From assembly GCA_021202925.1 (NCBI GenBank), contig JAJQCD010000010.1:67932-131931 (forward strand): DNA of 64,000 bases. Reading direction: 5' to 3'. The DNA is from Clostridiales bacterium. Its GTDB lineage: Bacteria > Bacillota > Clostridia > Lachnospirales > Lachnospiraceae. Numbering within the stretch: the first letter of the stretch is position 1; each line of letters starts with the position of its first letter. This document shows positions 8,851 through 18,035 of the stretch, piece by piece. The notes under the pieces were generated by a model that was given only the letters and a program-made list of their open reading frames with translations, was not told the origin of the DNA and did not search any database. The position numbers and the translations under genes are program-made.

Positions 8851-9654
8851 ATGATAACCAGTACGGCAAATAAACAGCTGAAATACGTTTCGGCCCTGAT
8901 GCACCGGTCGAAGACACGGCGCGAGGAGGGACTGTTTGTGGCAGAAGGCGCGCGGATGTGCGGGGAGATTCCCGACGACCGTCTGGCGATGCTGTATCTC
9001 TCCGAAAGCTATGTGAAAACCCGGGAGGGGAAGCAGTTTGCACAGCGGGCACAGCGGGTGGAGTATGTGAGTGACGAGGTCTTCCGTTCCCTTTCGGACA
9101 CACAGAGTCCGCAGGGAGTTCTCGCTCTGGTGCGACAGTTCCAATATGGAATCGATGATGTGACAGAAGGCGGAGTGGCCGGGAAGCTGACTCTTCTCCT
9201 GATTCTGGAACACCTTCAGGATCCGGGGAACCTGGGTACCATGATCCGCGCCGGAGAGGGTGCGGGTGTGACCGGTATTCTAATGGATTCCGGCACCGCC
9301 GATATTTATAATCCGAAGGTGATCCGTTCAACGATGGGTTCCATACTCCGTGTTCCTTTTGTGTATGTGGAGGATCTGGGCGGAACGCTCGATTTGCTGA
9401 AGGAGAGAGGGATTCGTCTGTATGCGGCGCACCTGGAAGGGAAGAATACGTATGACCGGGAAGATTACTGCGGCAAAACGGGGTTTCTGATCGGCAATGA
9501 AGCAAACGGACTTTCCGACGGGATATCGGCGAAGGCAGACGGGAAGGTGCGTATTCCCATGGCGGGGAAGGTAGAGTCTCTGAATGCGGCGATGGCGGCT
9601 TCTGTCCTGTTGTTTGAGGCAGCGAGACAGAGACGCAACAAAAGCGACGCCTGA
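8851..9654 (+). CDS. RNA 2'-O-methyltransferase, TrmH/SpoU family
   Basis: SAM-dependent methyltransferase of the SPOUT class that probably methylates a ribose in 23S rRNA or tRNA. The 267 residues hold an N-terminal RNA-binding part (ANKQLKYVSALMHRSKTRREEGLFVAEG) and the three SpoU motifs: HLQDPGNLGTMIRAGEGAGV, FLIGNEANGLS and IPMAGKVESLNAAMAASVLL. The deep trefoil-knot motifs are intact. The exact target nucleotide cannot be told from sequence. ATG 8851 is preferred with AGGAAAGGA upstream; a TTG nine bases earlier is possible. It is likely co-transcribed with nadE. Confidence 0.9.
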   Translation: MITSTANKQLKYVSALMHRSKTRREEGLFVAEGARMCGEIPDDRLAMLYLSESYVKTREGKQFAQRAQRVEYVSDEVFRSLSDTQSPQGVLALVRQFQYGIDDVTEGGVAGKLTLLLILEHLQDPGNLGTMIRAGEGAGVTGILMDSGTADIYNPKVIRSTMGSILRVPFVYVEDLGGTLDLLKERGIRLYAAHLEGKNTYDREDYCGKTGFLIGNEANGLSDGISAKADGKVRIPMAGKVESLNAAMAASVLLFEAARQRRNKSDA

Positions 9655-9704
9655 TTTGCTGACCGCTTAGCGGATGCTTGCCTGCTTTTTCGTAAAAAGT
9701 GACA

Positions 9705-9733
9705 TTGTAAAGGGTCTGAATTTAGAGTATACT
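9705..9733 (+). promoter_or_regulatory. Promoter of the nfeD-SPFH-argF run
   Basis: TTGTAA (9705-9710), 17 bases, TATACT (9728-9733). It starts a tightly packed run of same-strand genes reaching to about 15.6 kb. Confidence 0.75.
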
Positions 9734-9849
9734 GATAATGATTGCGGACGGTGCAGGATCGGATGTGGAAGGATGCCGTTCGGAATCAGGATTCATACGA
9801 AATGAAGAATGGGGCGGATGCGGGTTCCGTCGAAGAAAGAGGGATGAAG

Positions 9850-10305
9850 ATGGTTTCCATTTACTGGCTGATCGCGTTTGTCGTGCTTGTGGGAATTGAG
9901 ATTGCCACGCTGGCCCTGACGACCATCTGGTTCGCAGGCGGTGCGTTTGTCGCGTTCCTTTTGTCGTTGTTTGGTGTGCGGGTGGAAGTGCAGCTGGCAG
10001 CGTTTGTGGTGGTTTCGTTCCTGATGCTGTATCTGACCAGACCAATGTCGATCCGTTATGTCAACAGCAATGCGGTCAGGACGAATGTCGACGACCTGAT
10101 TGGCAGAGATGCGCGTGTCACAGCAGAAATCAACAATGCGCTGGGGACGGGAACCGCGGTTGTGGGCGGCCAGGAATGGACGGCCAGAAGCGAGGAGGAT
10201 GGAACGACCTATGCCGTCGGAACGACGGTCCGGATCCGGTCGATTCAGGGAGTGAAACTGATCGTTTCTGTGGCGGAGACTTCTGCGCCGCAGACAGAGG
10301 AATAA
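9850..10305 (+). CDS. NfeD family membrane protein
   Basis: 151 residues. Two or three hydrophobic segments (WLIAFVVLVGIEIATLAL, IWFAGGAFVAFLLSLFGV, LAAFVVVSFLMLYLT) are followed by a C-terminal OB-fold-like domain (about 75-145) with GRDARVTAEINNALGTGTAVVGGQEWTA in its start; this is the short NfeD layout. NfeD proteins partner with SPFH proteins, and the SPFH gene follows 16 bases later. They are thought to organise membrane microdomains. I place the start at ATG 9850, 7 bases after AAAGAGG; a nearer ATG at 9844 and a long TTG-initiated form from 9742 are less likely. Confidence 0.88.
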   Translation: MVSIYWLIAFVVLVGIEIATLALTTIWFAGGAFVAFLLSLFGVRVEVQLAAFVVVSFLMLYLTRPMSIRYVNSNAVRTNVDDLIGRDARVTAEINNALGTGTAVVGGQEWTARSEEDGTTYAVGTTVRIRSIQGVKLIVSVAETSAPQTEE

Positions 10306-10321
10306 ACAGGAGGTTTGAACT

Positions 10322-11248
10322 ATGGCGGGATTTATTGTATTGATTGTTCTTTTGATTTTTGTGATTGCAATACTGTCTTCCTGTATTCGTATTGTTCCAC
10401 AGGCACAGGCGCTGGTGATTGAACGCCTGGGCGCCTATACGGGTACCTGCTCGGTTGGTGTGCATTTCCTGATCCCGGTGGTGGATCGGGTGGCAAAGCG
10501 GGTGACATTAAAGGAGCAGGTGGTGGATTTTGCGCCGCAGCCGGTGATTACGAAGGATAATGTCACAATGCGGATTGATACGGTGGTCTTTTTTCAGATT
10601 ACGGATCCGAAGCTTTACGCCTATGGCGTAGAGAATCCGATTATGGCGATTGAAAATCTGTCGGCGACAACGTTGAGAAATGTGATTGGTGATCTGGAGC
10701 TGGATGAGACTCTGACCTCCCGTGAGACAATCAACACGAAGATGCGTGCGTCGCTGGATATTGCGACCGATCCCTGGGGAATCAAGGTAAACCGTGTCGA
10801 GTTGAAGAACATCATTCTTCCGGCATCCATTCAGGACGCGATGGAAAAGCAGATGAAGGCAGATCGCGAAAAGCGTGAGGCGATTCTGCGCGCCGAGGGC
10901 GAGAAGCAGGCGACGATTCTGGTGGCGGAGGGCAAGAAGCAGTCCGCGATCCTGGATGCGGAATCCGAAAAGCAGGCGGCGATTCTCCGTGCGGAAGCAG
11001 AGAAGGAGAAACGGATTCGCGAGGCGGAAGGTGAGGCGGAAGCGATTCTGACGGTTCAGAAGGCGAATGCGGACGGGATTCGTTTCCTTAAGGAGGCGGC
11101 TCCGGACGCGGCGGTACTGCAGATGAAGAGCCTGGAGGCTTTTGCGGCCGCGGCCAATGGCCAGGCGACAAAGATTATCATTCCGTCGGATATTCAGTCG
11201 GTTGCCGGGCTGGCGAAATCCATCACGGAGATTGTGAAGGAAATGTAA
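10322..11248 (+). CDS. SPFH/Band 7 protein (paraslipin/QmcA-like)
   Basis: 308-residue membrane-anchored scaffold protein. One N-terminal membrane segment ([21 protein letters not shown]) is followed by the SPFH domain (about 28-190: [54 protein letters not shown]). Then comes an Ala/Glu/Lys-rich coiled coil in which a unit like [14 protein letters not shown] is repeated several times (about 180-245), the usual oligomerisation arm. The pairing with nfeD supports a role in membrane microdomain organisation or quality control. AGGAGG precedes the ATG. Confidence 0.94.
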   Translation: MAGFIVLIVLLIFVIAILSSCIRIVPQAQALVIERLGAYTGTCSVGVHFLIPVVDRVAKRVTLKEQVVDFAPQPVITKDNVTMRIDTVVFFQITDPKLYAYGVENPIMAIENLSATTLRNVIGDLELDETLTSRETINTKMRASLDIATDPWGIKVNRVELKNIILPASIQDAMEKQMKADREKREAILRAEGEKQATILVAEGKKQSAILDAESEKQAAILRAEAEKEKRIREAEGEAEAILTVQKANADGIRFLKEAAPDAAVLQMKSLEAFAAAANGQATKIIIPSDIQSVAGLAKSITEIVKEM

Positions 11249-11270
11249 GAGCACGAAGGAGAATAAGAGC

Positions 11271-12266
11271 ATGGACTTAAAAGGGAGAAATTTTCTGACA
11301 CTGAAGGATTATACGCCGGAGGAGATCCTCTATCTTCTGGATCTTGCGGCAGATCTGAAGGAAAAAAAGAAAAAGGGCATTTCAGTGGCGCACTGGACCG
11401 GGAAGAATGTGGCGCTGATTTTTGAAAAGACGAGTACAAGAACCCGCTGTTCGTTTGAGGTGGCGGCTCATGATATGGGGATGGGAACGACCTATCTGGA
11501 TCCATCCGGAAGCCAGATTGGAAAGAAAGAGAGCATTGCAGATACAGCCCGTGTGCTTGGCCGTATTTTTGACGGGATCGAGTATCGTGGATACGGACAG
11601 GAGATCGTGGAAGAACTGGCAAAATACGCCGGGGTTCCGGTGTGGAATGGTTTGACGAATGAATATCACCCGACGCAGGTGCTTGCAGACATGCTGACAG
11701 TGCGGGAGCATCTGGGACGTCTGGCCGGGGTGAAGCTGGTGTATATGGGTGACGCCCGCTACAATATGGGCAATTCTCTGATGATTGTCTGCGCGAAGCT
11801 GGGGCTACATTTTGTTGCATGTGCGCCGGAGAAGTATTTTCCGAACGCAGACCTGGTAGACGAATGCAGGGAGTACGCAAAGGCATCCGGTGGTACGATT
11901 ACCCTGACCGAGGACGTTGCGGAGGGCACGAAGGATGCGGATGTCATCTATACGGATGTGTGGGTATCGATGGGAGAACCGGATGAAGTCTGGGAAGAGC
12001 GAATCCGTGATCTGACGCCGTATAAGGTAACGGCGGATGTGATGAAACATGCCGGTGCGCAGTCGATCTTTCTTCATTGCCTGCCCTCCTTCCACGACCG
12101 CAAGACAAAGATCGGCAGGGAGATGGGAGAACGCTTTGATATCACCGACATGGAGGTAACGGATGAGGTGTTCGAATCGCCCGCCTCGAAAGTGTTCGAT
12201 GAAGCAGAGAACCGGATGCACACCATCAAAGCCGTGATGGCTGCGACATTGGCCGAGAGCAATTAG
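11271..12266 (+). CDS. argF: Ornithine carbamoyltransferase
   Basis: Condenses ornithine and carbamoyl phosphate to citrulline in arginine synthesis, or the reverse in the deiminase pathway. The 331 residues carry the carbamoyl-phosphate motif STRTR (55-59), the ornithine/catalytic region [11 protein letters not shown] and [10 protein letters not shown] with the catalytic cysteine. The length and the HCLP motif fit OTCase rather than aspartate carbamoyltransferase. No other arg gene adjoins it, so whether it is biosynthetic (argF) or catabolic (arcB) is inferred only from the absence of arcA and arcC nearby. AAGGAG lies upstream of ATG 11271. Confidence 0.93.
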   Translation: MDLKGRNFLTLKDYTPEEILYLLDLAADLKEKKKKGISVAHWTGKNVALIFEKTSTRTRCSFEVAAHDMGMGTTYLDPSGSQIGKKESIADTARVLGRIFDGIEYRGYGQEIVEELAKYAGVPVWNGLTNEYHPTQVLADMLTVREHLGRLAGVKLVYMGDARYNMGNSLMIVCAKLGLHFVACAPEKYFPNADLVDECREYAKASGGTITLTEDVAEGTKDADVIYTDVWVSMGEPDEVWEERIRDLTPYKVTADVMKHAGAQSIFLHCLPSFHDRKTKIGREMGERFDITDMEVTDEVFESPASKVFDEAENRMHTIKAVMAATLAESN

Positions 12267-12276
12267 GAGAGAATAC

Positions 12277-12585
12277 ATGGCAGTGAGGGAGAAGAAGAAT
12301 CCGCGCAATACTTCGGTGATGCTGGATCTGATTCATATTGTTGTAGGGATCCTGGTGGTAGTCTGCGTGGTACTTGCGTTTCTGTTTCCGGAGAAGAATC
12401 GCTTCCTGTTCCCGCTTGTGTTCTGGCTGGCGGCATTTCTGAACGGAGTCAATGGCTGGAATCGCCTGGTGCAGTCCGGCCATGACAGGAAGAAGAAGGC
12501 GGGGGGAGCGGCATTCTGTCTGGTGGCAGTGATTCTGCTCACAGTCGGTGTGCTGAGTGCGGTCAGTATGTGGAGGACGGCATGA
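12277..12585 (+). CDS. Small membrane protein of unknown function
   Basis: 102 residues, with a basic N-terminus and three hydrophobic segments (LIHIVVGILVVVCVVLAFLF, FPLVFWLAAFLNGVNGW, AAFCLVAVILLTVGVLSAVSM). No catalytic motif is visible. It sits 10 bases after argF and its stop overlaps the birA start (ATGA), so it is a real coupled gene. I do not recognise a family with certainty; similar three-helix proteins are common in Lachnospiraceae. Confidence 0.8.
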   Translation: MAVREKKNPRNTSVMLDLIHIVVGILVVVCVVLAFLFPEKNRFLFPLVFWLAAFLNGVNGWNRLVQSGHDRKKKAGGAAFCLVAVILLTVGVLSAVSMWRTA

Positions 12586-13562
12586 AGACAAAGATACTGA
12601 AATACCTGAAGGAGACAGATGGTTTTGTGTCGGGGCAGGAGCTGTGCGACCAGCTTGGCGTATCCCGGACGGCTGTATGGAAGATTATCCGGCAGCTCGA
12701 GGAGGAAGGGTATGAGATTGAGGCGGTGCGAAGTCGTGGATATCGTCTGACCGGAAGCGGCGACGTACTTTCTGAAGCCGAGATTCGCAGTACGCTTACA
12801 ACCAGGTGGGCCGGACAAAATCTGGTTGTCCATGATGAGATTGACTCGACGAATAATGAGATCCGCCACCTGGCGGAAAGTGGAGCAGTGGAAGGCACGC
12901 TGGCGGTAGCAGAGATTCAGACCGCCGGGAAAGGGAGACGTGGACGTGCCTGGAAATCTCCCCGGGGGATCGGAATCTGGATGAGTCTGCTTCTGCGGCC
13001 GCTCTTTCCCCCCAATCGTGCATCTATGCTGACTCTGCTTGCGGCGATGGCGGTGAATCGGGGAATCCGTGAGACGGTGGGGGTGGAGAGCGGCATCAAA
13101 TGGCCGAATGATATTGTACGGAATGGAAAGAAGCTGTGCGGAATTCTGACCGAGATGGCGACCGAGGAGGACGCCATTCGATATTGTGTGGTTGGAATCG
13201 GGATCAATGTCAACACAGAGGAATTTCCGGAAGAAATTCGGGATACGGCAACGTCGCTGTATCTGGAGACCGGGAGTCTGGTGCGCCGTGCGCCGGTTGT
13301 CAATGCAATCCTGTGCGCCTGGGAAGAATACTATGAGCAATATCAGAAGACACTGGATATGAGTCTGCTGATGGATGAGTACAATGCACAGCTCGTCAAC
13401 CGGGGGCGCGAAGTCCTTGTACTGGCGCCAGGTCATGAGTACAGTGGAATTTCTCATGGAATCAACCGGGAAGGAGAATTGCTGGTTGAGACCGGAGACG
13501 GGCAGATGCACGAGGTATTGTCCGGTGAAGTGTCGGTGCGTGGGGTTTACGGATATGTGTGA
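12582..13562 (+). CDS. birA: Bifunctional biotin-[acetyl-CoA carboxylase] ligase / biotin operon repressor
   Basis: Activates biotin as biotinyl-AMP and attaches it to carboxyl carrier proteins; the group II form also represses biotin genes. The 326 residues include an N-terminal winged helix (about 1-65: DGFVSGQELCDQLGVSRTAVWKIIRQL), the ligase core (IDSTNNEI, AEIQTAGKGRRGRAWKSP, KWPNDIV, VVGIGINVN) and a short C-terminal SH3-like domain. The N-terminal HTH shows it is the repressor-type enzyme. It overlaps the preceding gene by 4 bases and mutY by 8 bases. Confidence 0.95.
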   Translation: MKTKILKYLKETDGFVSGQELCDQLGVSRTAVWKIIRQLEEEGYEIEAVRSRGYRLTGSGDVLSEAEIRSTLTTRWAGQNLVVHDEIDSTNNEIRHLAESGAVEGTLAVAEIQTAGKGRRGRAWKSPRGIGIWMSLLLRPLFPPNRASMLTLLAAMAVNRGIRETVGVESGIKWPNDIVRNGKKLCGILTEMATEEDAIRYCVVGIGINVNTEEFPEEIRDTATSLYLETGSLVRRAPVVNAILCAWEEYYEQYQKTLDMSLLMDEYNAQLVNRGREVLVLAPGHEYSGISHGINREGELLVETGDGQMHEVLSGEVSVRGVYGYV

Positions 13563-14658
13563 GAATGAGGAGCGTACGGACAGGCAGGCAGACCCGGATG
13601 TGGGAACAATATCCCAGGAAGAAAGACTGCAGGCGCTGAATCAGCCGCTCCTGGCCTGGTATGCGGAACATGCCCGCTCACTTCCTTGGCGGGAAAATCC
13701 GGCTCCCTACCGGGTCTGGATATCGGAGATTATGCTGCAGCAGACCAGAGTGGAGGCCGTAAAGCCTTATTTTGAGCGTTTCGTGAGGGAATTGCCCAAT
13801 GCGACGGCGCTGGCGTTTGTCAGTGACGATCGTCTGATGAAACTCTGGGAGGGGTTGGGATATTACAGCCGGGCGAGGAACTTAAAAAAAGCGGCCAGGC
13901 AGATTCTGGAGGAGTACGGCGGGGAGATGCCGGCTGATTATGAGAAGCTGAAGTCGCTGCCGGGAATCGGCAGTTATACGGCGGGTGCCATTGCTTCGAT
14001 CGCGTTTGGTATTCCCGTGCCGGCCGTCGACGGCAATGTGCTGCGTGTTGTTGCCAGGATCACGGCAGGCCGCGAGGATATTCGGAAGGCGTCGACAAAG
14101 AAGCAGGTTGAGCAGGCGTTACTCCCCGTCATTCCCAGGGAGCATCCGGGTACCTTCAATCAGGGGATGATGGAGATTGGAGCGATGGTATGTCTTCCGA
14201 ACGGGGAACCAAGATGCGGCGACTGTCCATTTGTCGGAATCTGTCTTTCTGCATTGCATCACCTGACGGGGGAGATTCCTGTGCGGACTCCGAAGAAGCC
14301 AAGGCGTGTGGAAGACAAAACCGTCTGCATTCTGGAGTGCAGAAATCAGGTCGGGATTCGAAAGAGAGGAGCGGAAGGGCTCCTCGCTTTTCTCTATGAA
14401 CTGCCGAATGTGGAGGGGGTTCTGCAGGAGGAGGAGCTGGCGGATGCCTTCGGGTTTTCCCCGGGGGAGATCGTTCGCATCGAGCATCTGCCACCGGCGA
14501 AGCATATTTTTTCTCATGTGGAATGGCATATGGCAGGATACCGTGTTGTGCTGGAGAACCGTATCCCTTCCGGCCTGATTCCGGCTCAAAAGGAAGAACT
14601 GCGGACGGTTTATGCCCTCCCGGGAGCATTTGGTGCGTATACAAAGTTGATTCATTGA
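13555..14658 (+). CDS. mutY: A/G-specific adenine glycosylase
   Basis: Removes adenine mispaired with 8-oxoguanine. 367 residues: catalytic Glu region SEIMLQQTRVEAVKPYFERF, helix-hairpin-helix LPGIGSYTAGAIASIAFG with catalytic Asp in AVDGNVLRV, then a 4Fe-4S cluster loop CLPNGEPRCGDCPFVGIC. The first cysteine gap is 7 residues rather than the 6 of E. coli MutY. The C-terminal NUDIX-like recognition domain (about 230-360) includes HIFSHVEWHM. The ATG at 13555 lies inside the end of birA; its ribosome site is weak, which suggests coupled translation. The longer open frame reaching back to 13375 lies within birA and is ignored. Confidence 0.93.
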   Translation: MCENEERTDRQADPDVGTISQEERLQALNQPLLAWYAEHARSLPWRENPAPYRVWISEIMLQQTRVEAVKPYFERFVRELPNATALAFVSDDRLMKLWEGLGYYSRARNLKKAARQILEEYGGEMPADYEKLKSLPGIGSYTAGAIASIAFGIPVPAVDGNVLRVVARITAGREDIRKASTKKQVEQALLPVIPREHPGTFNQGMMEIGAMVCLPNGEPRCGDCPFVGICLSALHHLTGEIPVRTPKKPRRVEDKTVCILECRNQVGIRKRGAEGLLAFLYELPNVEGVLQEEELADAFGFSPGEIVRIEHLPPAKHIFSHVEWHMAGYRVVLENRIPSGLIPAQKEELRTVYALPGAFGAYTKLIH

Positions 14659-14689
14659 GAATACTGACAGGGAGAGGCGGTGACAGGTT

Positions 14690-15613
14690 ATGGCGGAACG
14701 AAAACGGTTGCTTCTGATCATCAATCCATGCTCCGGGCGGGTGCGGATTCGAACCCATCTGCTGGAGGTGCTGGATATTTTCATGAAGGAAGGCTGGCGT
14801 GTGCAGGCTTTTGTGACGCAGAAACCTCTGGATGCGCGTGACATTGCTGCAAGAGAGGGCCGGCACAGTGATCTGATTGTCTGTTGCGGAGGGGACGGTA
14901 CGCTCAATGAGACGGTTTCCGGTATGATGACGCTGGAGCGTCGACCTGCGCTCGGCTATATTCCATCCGGTTCGACGAACGATTTCGCGGCGGGACTGAA
15001 ACTGCCGAAACGTGTGCCGGATGCGGCGCGTGTGGCGGTGACCGGTGACCGGTTTCCGATTGATATCGGTGCGTTTTGTGATGACCGGTATTTTGTTTAT
15101 GTGGCGGGGTTCGGTATTTTTACGGAGATTTCCTATGCGACTCCCCAGGAACGGAAGAATAAACTCGGTCGTCAGGCATATCTGCTGGAAAGTCTGAAAA
15201 GCCTGGCTTCGATCCAGTCTTATGCCATGCGTGTGGAGTGGGAAGGCGGAGAGCTGGAGGGAGAGTTTATCTTTGGCATGGTGACGAACGCCCGCAGCGT
15301 CGGCGGATTCAGGGGGATTGTCACACAGGAGGTAGCATTGGATGACGGATTGTATGAGGTCCTGCTGGTTCGCATGCCGGGTACGCCGTTGGAACTCAGT
15401 ACGATGGTCAGCGATCTTTTTTCCCGGGAGCCATCCTCCAACGATATGATTTACCGGTTCCGGACGAACGCCATTTCCTTCACTTCCGGCAATCCGGTCG
15501 ACTGGGTTCTGGATGGGGAATTCGGCGGCAGCCGTACGGAAGTGAGAATTCAGAATCTGCAACGTCAGATCGCGATTCGAAAGGGGCAGTCGAAAAAATC
15601 TTCCAAAAAGTAA
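14690..15613 (+). CDS. Diacylglycerol/lipid kinase family protein (YegS/DagK-like)
   Basis: 307-residue ATP-dependent lipid kinase of the DAGK catalytic family. The N-terminus has LLLIINPCSGRVRIRTHL and the nucleotide motif VCCGGDGTLNETVSGMM (about 65-80), then LGYIPSGSTNDFAAGLKLP, a classic DagK/YegS motif. The C-terminal beta-sandwich has FVTNARSVGGF-like text (MVTNARSVGGFRGIV). A DgkB-like role in recycling diacylglycerol from lipoteichoic acid synthesis is likely but the lipid cannot be told from sequence. It follows mutY by 31 bases and precedes the rpoD promoter. Confidence 0.9.
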   Translation: MAERKRLLLIINPCSGRVRIRTHLLEVLDIFMKEGWRVQAFVTQKPLDARDIAAREGRHSDLIVCCGGDGTLNETVSGMMTLERRPALGYIPSGSTNDFAAGLKLPKRVPDAARVAVTGDRFPIDIGAFCDDRYFVYVAGFGIFTEISYATPQERKNKLGRQAYLLESLKSLASIQSYAMRVEWEGGELEGEFIFGMVTNARSVGGFRGIVTQEVALDDGLYEVLLVRMPGTPLELSTMVSDLFSREPSSNDMIYRFRTNAISFTSGNPVDWVLDGEFGGSRTEVRIQNLQRQIAIRKGQSKKSSKK

Positions 15614-15625
15614 GAGAAAATCATG

Positions 15626-15654
15626 TTGAAATCTGTGACCTCTTGTTATATAAT
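15626..15654 (+). promoter_or_regulatory. Promoter of rpoD
   Basis: TTGAAA (15626-15631), 17 bases, TATAAT (15649-15654), just after the lipid kinase gene. Confidence 0.85.
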
Positions 15655-15700
15655 GAATTGTTGAATGAATTTTTGTGCCTTTAAGCGAAAGGATGTTACT

Positions 15701-16831
15701 GTGGAGAAAGACAATTTTTTGGAGAAGCTGAAGAAACTGGTAGAAGTCGCGAAAAATAAGCACAACGCGCTGGATGTGACAGAGATCAACGACTTTTTCA
15801 CCGGTGATGATCTGTCTCCGGATCAGATGGAGCAGATTTACAGCTATCTGGAACAGAAGCATATTGATGTTGTTCCTGTGATCGATGATACTGTGCTGAC
15901 AGAGGAGCCGCTTCTTCTGGATGACGATGACATCGATATGGATGATAATTTTGCAAAAGAAAGCGAAGAGATTGAACTCGACGCTGTCGATTTGCTGGAA
16001 GGAATCGGCACTGAGGATCCGGTACGCATGTATCTGAAGGAGATCGGTACGGTTCCGCTTTTGAGTGCGGAGGAAGAGATCAGTCTGGCGAAGCGCAAGG
16101 CCGAAGGGGACGAGTTTGCGAAGGAACGCCTGATTGAGGCGAATCTGCGTCTGGTTGTCAGTATCGCGAAACGATATACCGGCCGTGGAATGAGCTTCCT
16201 TGATCTGGTTCAGGAGGGTAATCTGGGACTGATTAAGGGTGTGGAGAAATTTGATTATACGAAGGGGTACAAGCTGAGTACATATGCGACCTGGTGGATC
16301 AGACAGTCTGTAACCAGAGCATTGGCAGATCAGGCGCGTACCATCCGCGTACCGGTGCATATGGTTGAGACGATTAACAAGATGTCGAAGATGCAGCGGA
16401 AGCTGACGCTGGAACTGGGCTATGAGCCGTCCGTGACGGAACTGGCGGAAGCGCTGGATATGTCTGAGGAAAAGGTGATGGAGATCATGCAGATCGCCAG
16501 GGAGCCGGCATCTCTGGAGACGCCGATTGGCGAGGAAGACGATTCGAATCTTGGCGATTTTGTGGCGGACAACAATGTGGTGACACCGGAGGGCAATGTG
16601 GAGTCCGTTATGCTGAGAGAGCATATTGATGCGCTGCTGGGCGATTTGAAGGAGAGGGAGCGCCAGGTGATTGTCCTGCGTTTTGGCCTGGAGGATGGCC
16701 ATCCGCGCACACTCGAAGAGGTTGGCAAGGAGTTTAATGTGACGCGGGAGCGTATCCGTCAGATCGAAGCGAAAGCGCTGCGCAAGCTGCGCAACCCGGT
16801 TCGCAGCAAACGGATTCGGGATTTCCTGTAG
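15701..16831 (+). CDS. rpoD: RNA polymerase primary sigma factor (sigma-A/RpoD)
   Basis: Housekeeping sigma factor, 376 residues, the usual length for Firmicutes SigA. Region 1.1 is at the N-terminus, followed by an acidic linker ([13 protein letters not shown]), region 1.2 ([21 protein letters not shown]), regions 2.1-2.4 ([37 protein letters not shown]), region 3 and region 4.2 ([20 protein letters not shown]). I choose GTG 15701 because AAAGGA lies 8 bases upstream and [10 protein letters not shown] is a typical SigA start; an ATG at 15665 in frame is only 10 bases from the -10 element. dnaG, often upstream of rpoD, is absent here. queH follows 22 bases later. Confidence 0.97.
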   Translation: MEKDNFLEKLKKLVEVAKNKHNALDVTEINDFFTGDDLSPDQMEQIYSYLEQKHIDVVPVIDDTVLTEEPLLLDDDDIDMDDNFAKESEEIELDAVDLLEGIGTEDPVRMYLKEIGTVPLLSAEEEISLAKRKAEGDEFAKERLIEANLRLVVSIAKRYTGRGMSFLDLVQEGNLGLIKGVEKFDYTKGYKLSTYATWWIRQSVTRALADQARTIRVPVHMVETINKMSKMQRKLTLELGYEPSVTELAEALDMSEEKVMEIMQIAREPASLETPIGEEDDSNLGDFVADNNVVTPEGNVESVMLREHIDALLGDLKERERQVIVLRFGLEDGHPRTLEEVGKEFNVTRERIRQIEAKALRKLRNPVRSKRIRDFL

Positions 16832-16853
16832 ACAGTCATGAAATGGTGAGCGT

Positions 16854-17495
16854 ATGAATCAGAGAAATTTTCAGAAAGAACTGGAAAGGATCATAGCGAG
16901 ATGCGAACATGAGAGCCGGGTTCCCCGGCTCTTGCTGCATGCCTGCTGTGCGCCGTGCAGCAGCTATGTGCTGGAATATTTATCAAAATATTTTCTGATT
17001 ACTGTTTTCTATTATAACCCCAATATTTCTCCGGCGGAGGAATATGAAAAGAGGGTGGCGGAGCTTCGCCGTCTGATTGAAGAATTGCCGGTGAAACACC
17101 GGGTTCGCATGGAAACCGGTCCATATGAGCCGCTGCGTTTCTATGAGGTGAGCCGCGGCTATGAAGACGCGCCGGAGGGCGGCGAACGCTGTTTTCGGTG
17201 CTATCGTCTGCGCCTGGAGGAGACCGCGCGCATGGCGGCGGAGGGCGGTTACGATTATTTTACTACCACCCTGACAATCAGCCCCCTCAAAAATGCCCGC
17301 AGGCTGAATGAGATCGGAGAGGAGCTGGGAGAGCTTTACCAGGTATCGCATCTGCCTTCTGATTTCAAGAAAAAGAACGGCTATCAGCGTTCGATCGAAC
17401 TCTCTGCGGAGTATCATCTTTACCGGCAGAACTTCTGCGGATGTGTGTTTTCCCACCGGGAGCGTTGCGTGTCTGCGCAGCCGGAACTTCTGTGA
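16854..17495 (+). CDS. queH: Epoxyqueuosine reductase QueH
   Basis: Reduces epoxyqueuosine to queuosine in tRNA, the last step of queuosine synthesis, as a non-homologous replacement for QueG. The 213-residue protein has the two cysteine pairs of the family (DUF208): LLHACCAPCSSYVLEYL near residue 30 and GERCFRCYRLRLEETARMA near residue 110, plus TTLTISPLKN. These cysteines bind a 4Fe-4S cluster and a mononuclear iron. It lies close behind rpoD and may be co-transcribed with it. Confidence 0.92.
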   Translation: MNQRNFQKELERIIARCEHESRVPRLLLHACCAPCSSYVLEYLSKYFLITVFYYNPNISPAEEYEKRVAELRRLIEELPVKHRVRMETGPYEPLRFYEVSRGYEDAPEGGERCFRCYRLRLEETARMAAEGGYDYFTTTLTISPLKNARRLNEIGEELGELYQVSHLPSDFKKKNGYQRSIELSAEYHLYRQNFCGCVFSHRERCVSAQPELL

Positions 17496-17523
17496 AACCT
17501 GACGAATATTCGAACGGTTTGGC

Positions 17524-17552
17524 TTGACACCTCAGGCGATTTGTTATAAACT
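17524..17552 (+). promoter_or_regulatory. Promoter of the HPr gene
   Basis: TTGACA (17524-17529), 17 bases, TAAACT (17547-17552); leader of about 65 bases before the start codon. Confidence 0.75.
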
Positions 17553-17624
17553 AAATTGTATGAGGATCCTTGTAGCATTGCATGGATTTGAGGGAAAATA
17601 TTATAATTAAAAGGAGATCTGATT

Positions 17625-17891
17625 ATGCTTAGTAAGAAATTGACCATTGTAAACCCGTCTGGACTGCATTTGAGACCGGCGGGCGTACTGTCCCAGACTG
17701 CGATGAAGTTCAAGTGCGATGTATTCGTCGAGTATGGCGACAAGAAGATCATTGCGAAGAGCGTTCTGAACGTGATGGCGGCTGGCATCAAGACCGGTGC
17801 TGAGATCAACCTGATCACCGACGGCGAAGATGAGGCAGCAGCGATGGAGACCATCAGCAAGGCGATTGAGAGCGGCCTTGGCGAGATGTAA
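17625..17891 (+). CDS. ptsH: Phosphocarrier protein HPr
   Basis: Relays phosphate from enzyme I to sugar-specific EII proteins of the phosphotransferase system and, when phosphorylated on Ser46, mediates carbon catabolite repression with CcpA. The 88 residues include His15 in NPSGLHLRPAG and Ser46 in AKSVLNVMAAG, both at the canonical positions. The usual AR of GLHARPA is LR here. The gene stands alone with its own promoter and terminator; ptsI is not nearby. A strong AAGGAG ribosome site precedes ATG 17625. A Crh-like paralogue lacking His15 is ruled out. Confidence 0.94.
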   Translation: MLSKKLTIVNPSGLHLRPAGVLSQTAMKFKCDVFVEYGDKKIIAKSVLNVMAAGIKTGAEINLITDGEDEAAAMETISKAIESGLGEM

Positions 17892-17937
17892 GCAGTAGAA
17901 GGAATAGCTTGCGCGGTGTCCGAATGATAGAATGTGG

Positions 17938-17974
17938 GAAGCGTTATCCGAAGCGGGTGACGCTTCTTTTTTTT
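17938..17974 (+). terminator. Intrinsic terminator after the HPr gene
   Basis: GAAGCGTTATCCG pairs with CGGGTGACGCTTC (13 pairs counting G-T pairs, 3-base loop), followed by eight T. Confidence 0.9.
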
Positions 17975-17983
17975 AACACAGAG

Positions 17984-18029
17984 AATGCCATATGGCGACA
18001 GCAATCTGTCATCCATATGGCATTTTTGT
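17984..18029. terminator. Second hairpin between the convergent HPr and ACT genes
   Basis: Perfect 12-base arms AATGCCATATGG and CCATATGGCATT, with GACAG/CTGTC able to extend the stem inward, followed by five T on the plus strand. It may back up HPr termination and also serve the minus-strand ACT gene, where the run after the stem is only moderately T-rich. Confidence 0.7.
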
Positions 18030-18035
18030 GTGCAG

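Noticed and set aside
12333..13511. Open frame opposite birA
   Set aside because: Antisense to a clear gene and no motif.
14156..16702. Very long open frame on the minus strand opposite mutY, the lipid kinase and rpoD
   Set aside because: It is antisense to three clear genes, has no ribosome site and its translation is His/Arg/Gln-rich low-complexity text typical of a shadow frame.
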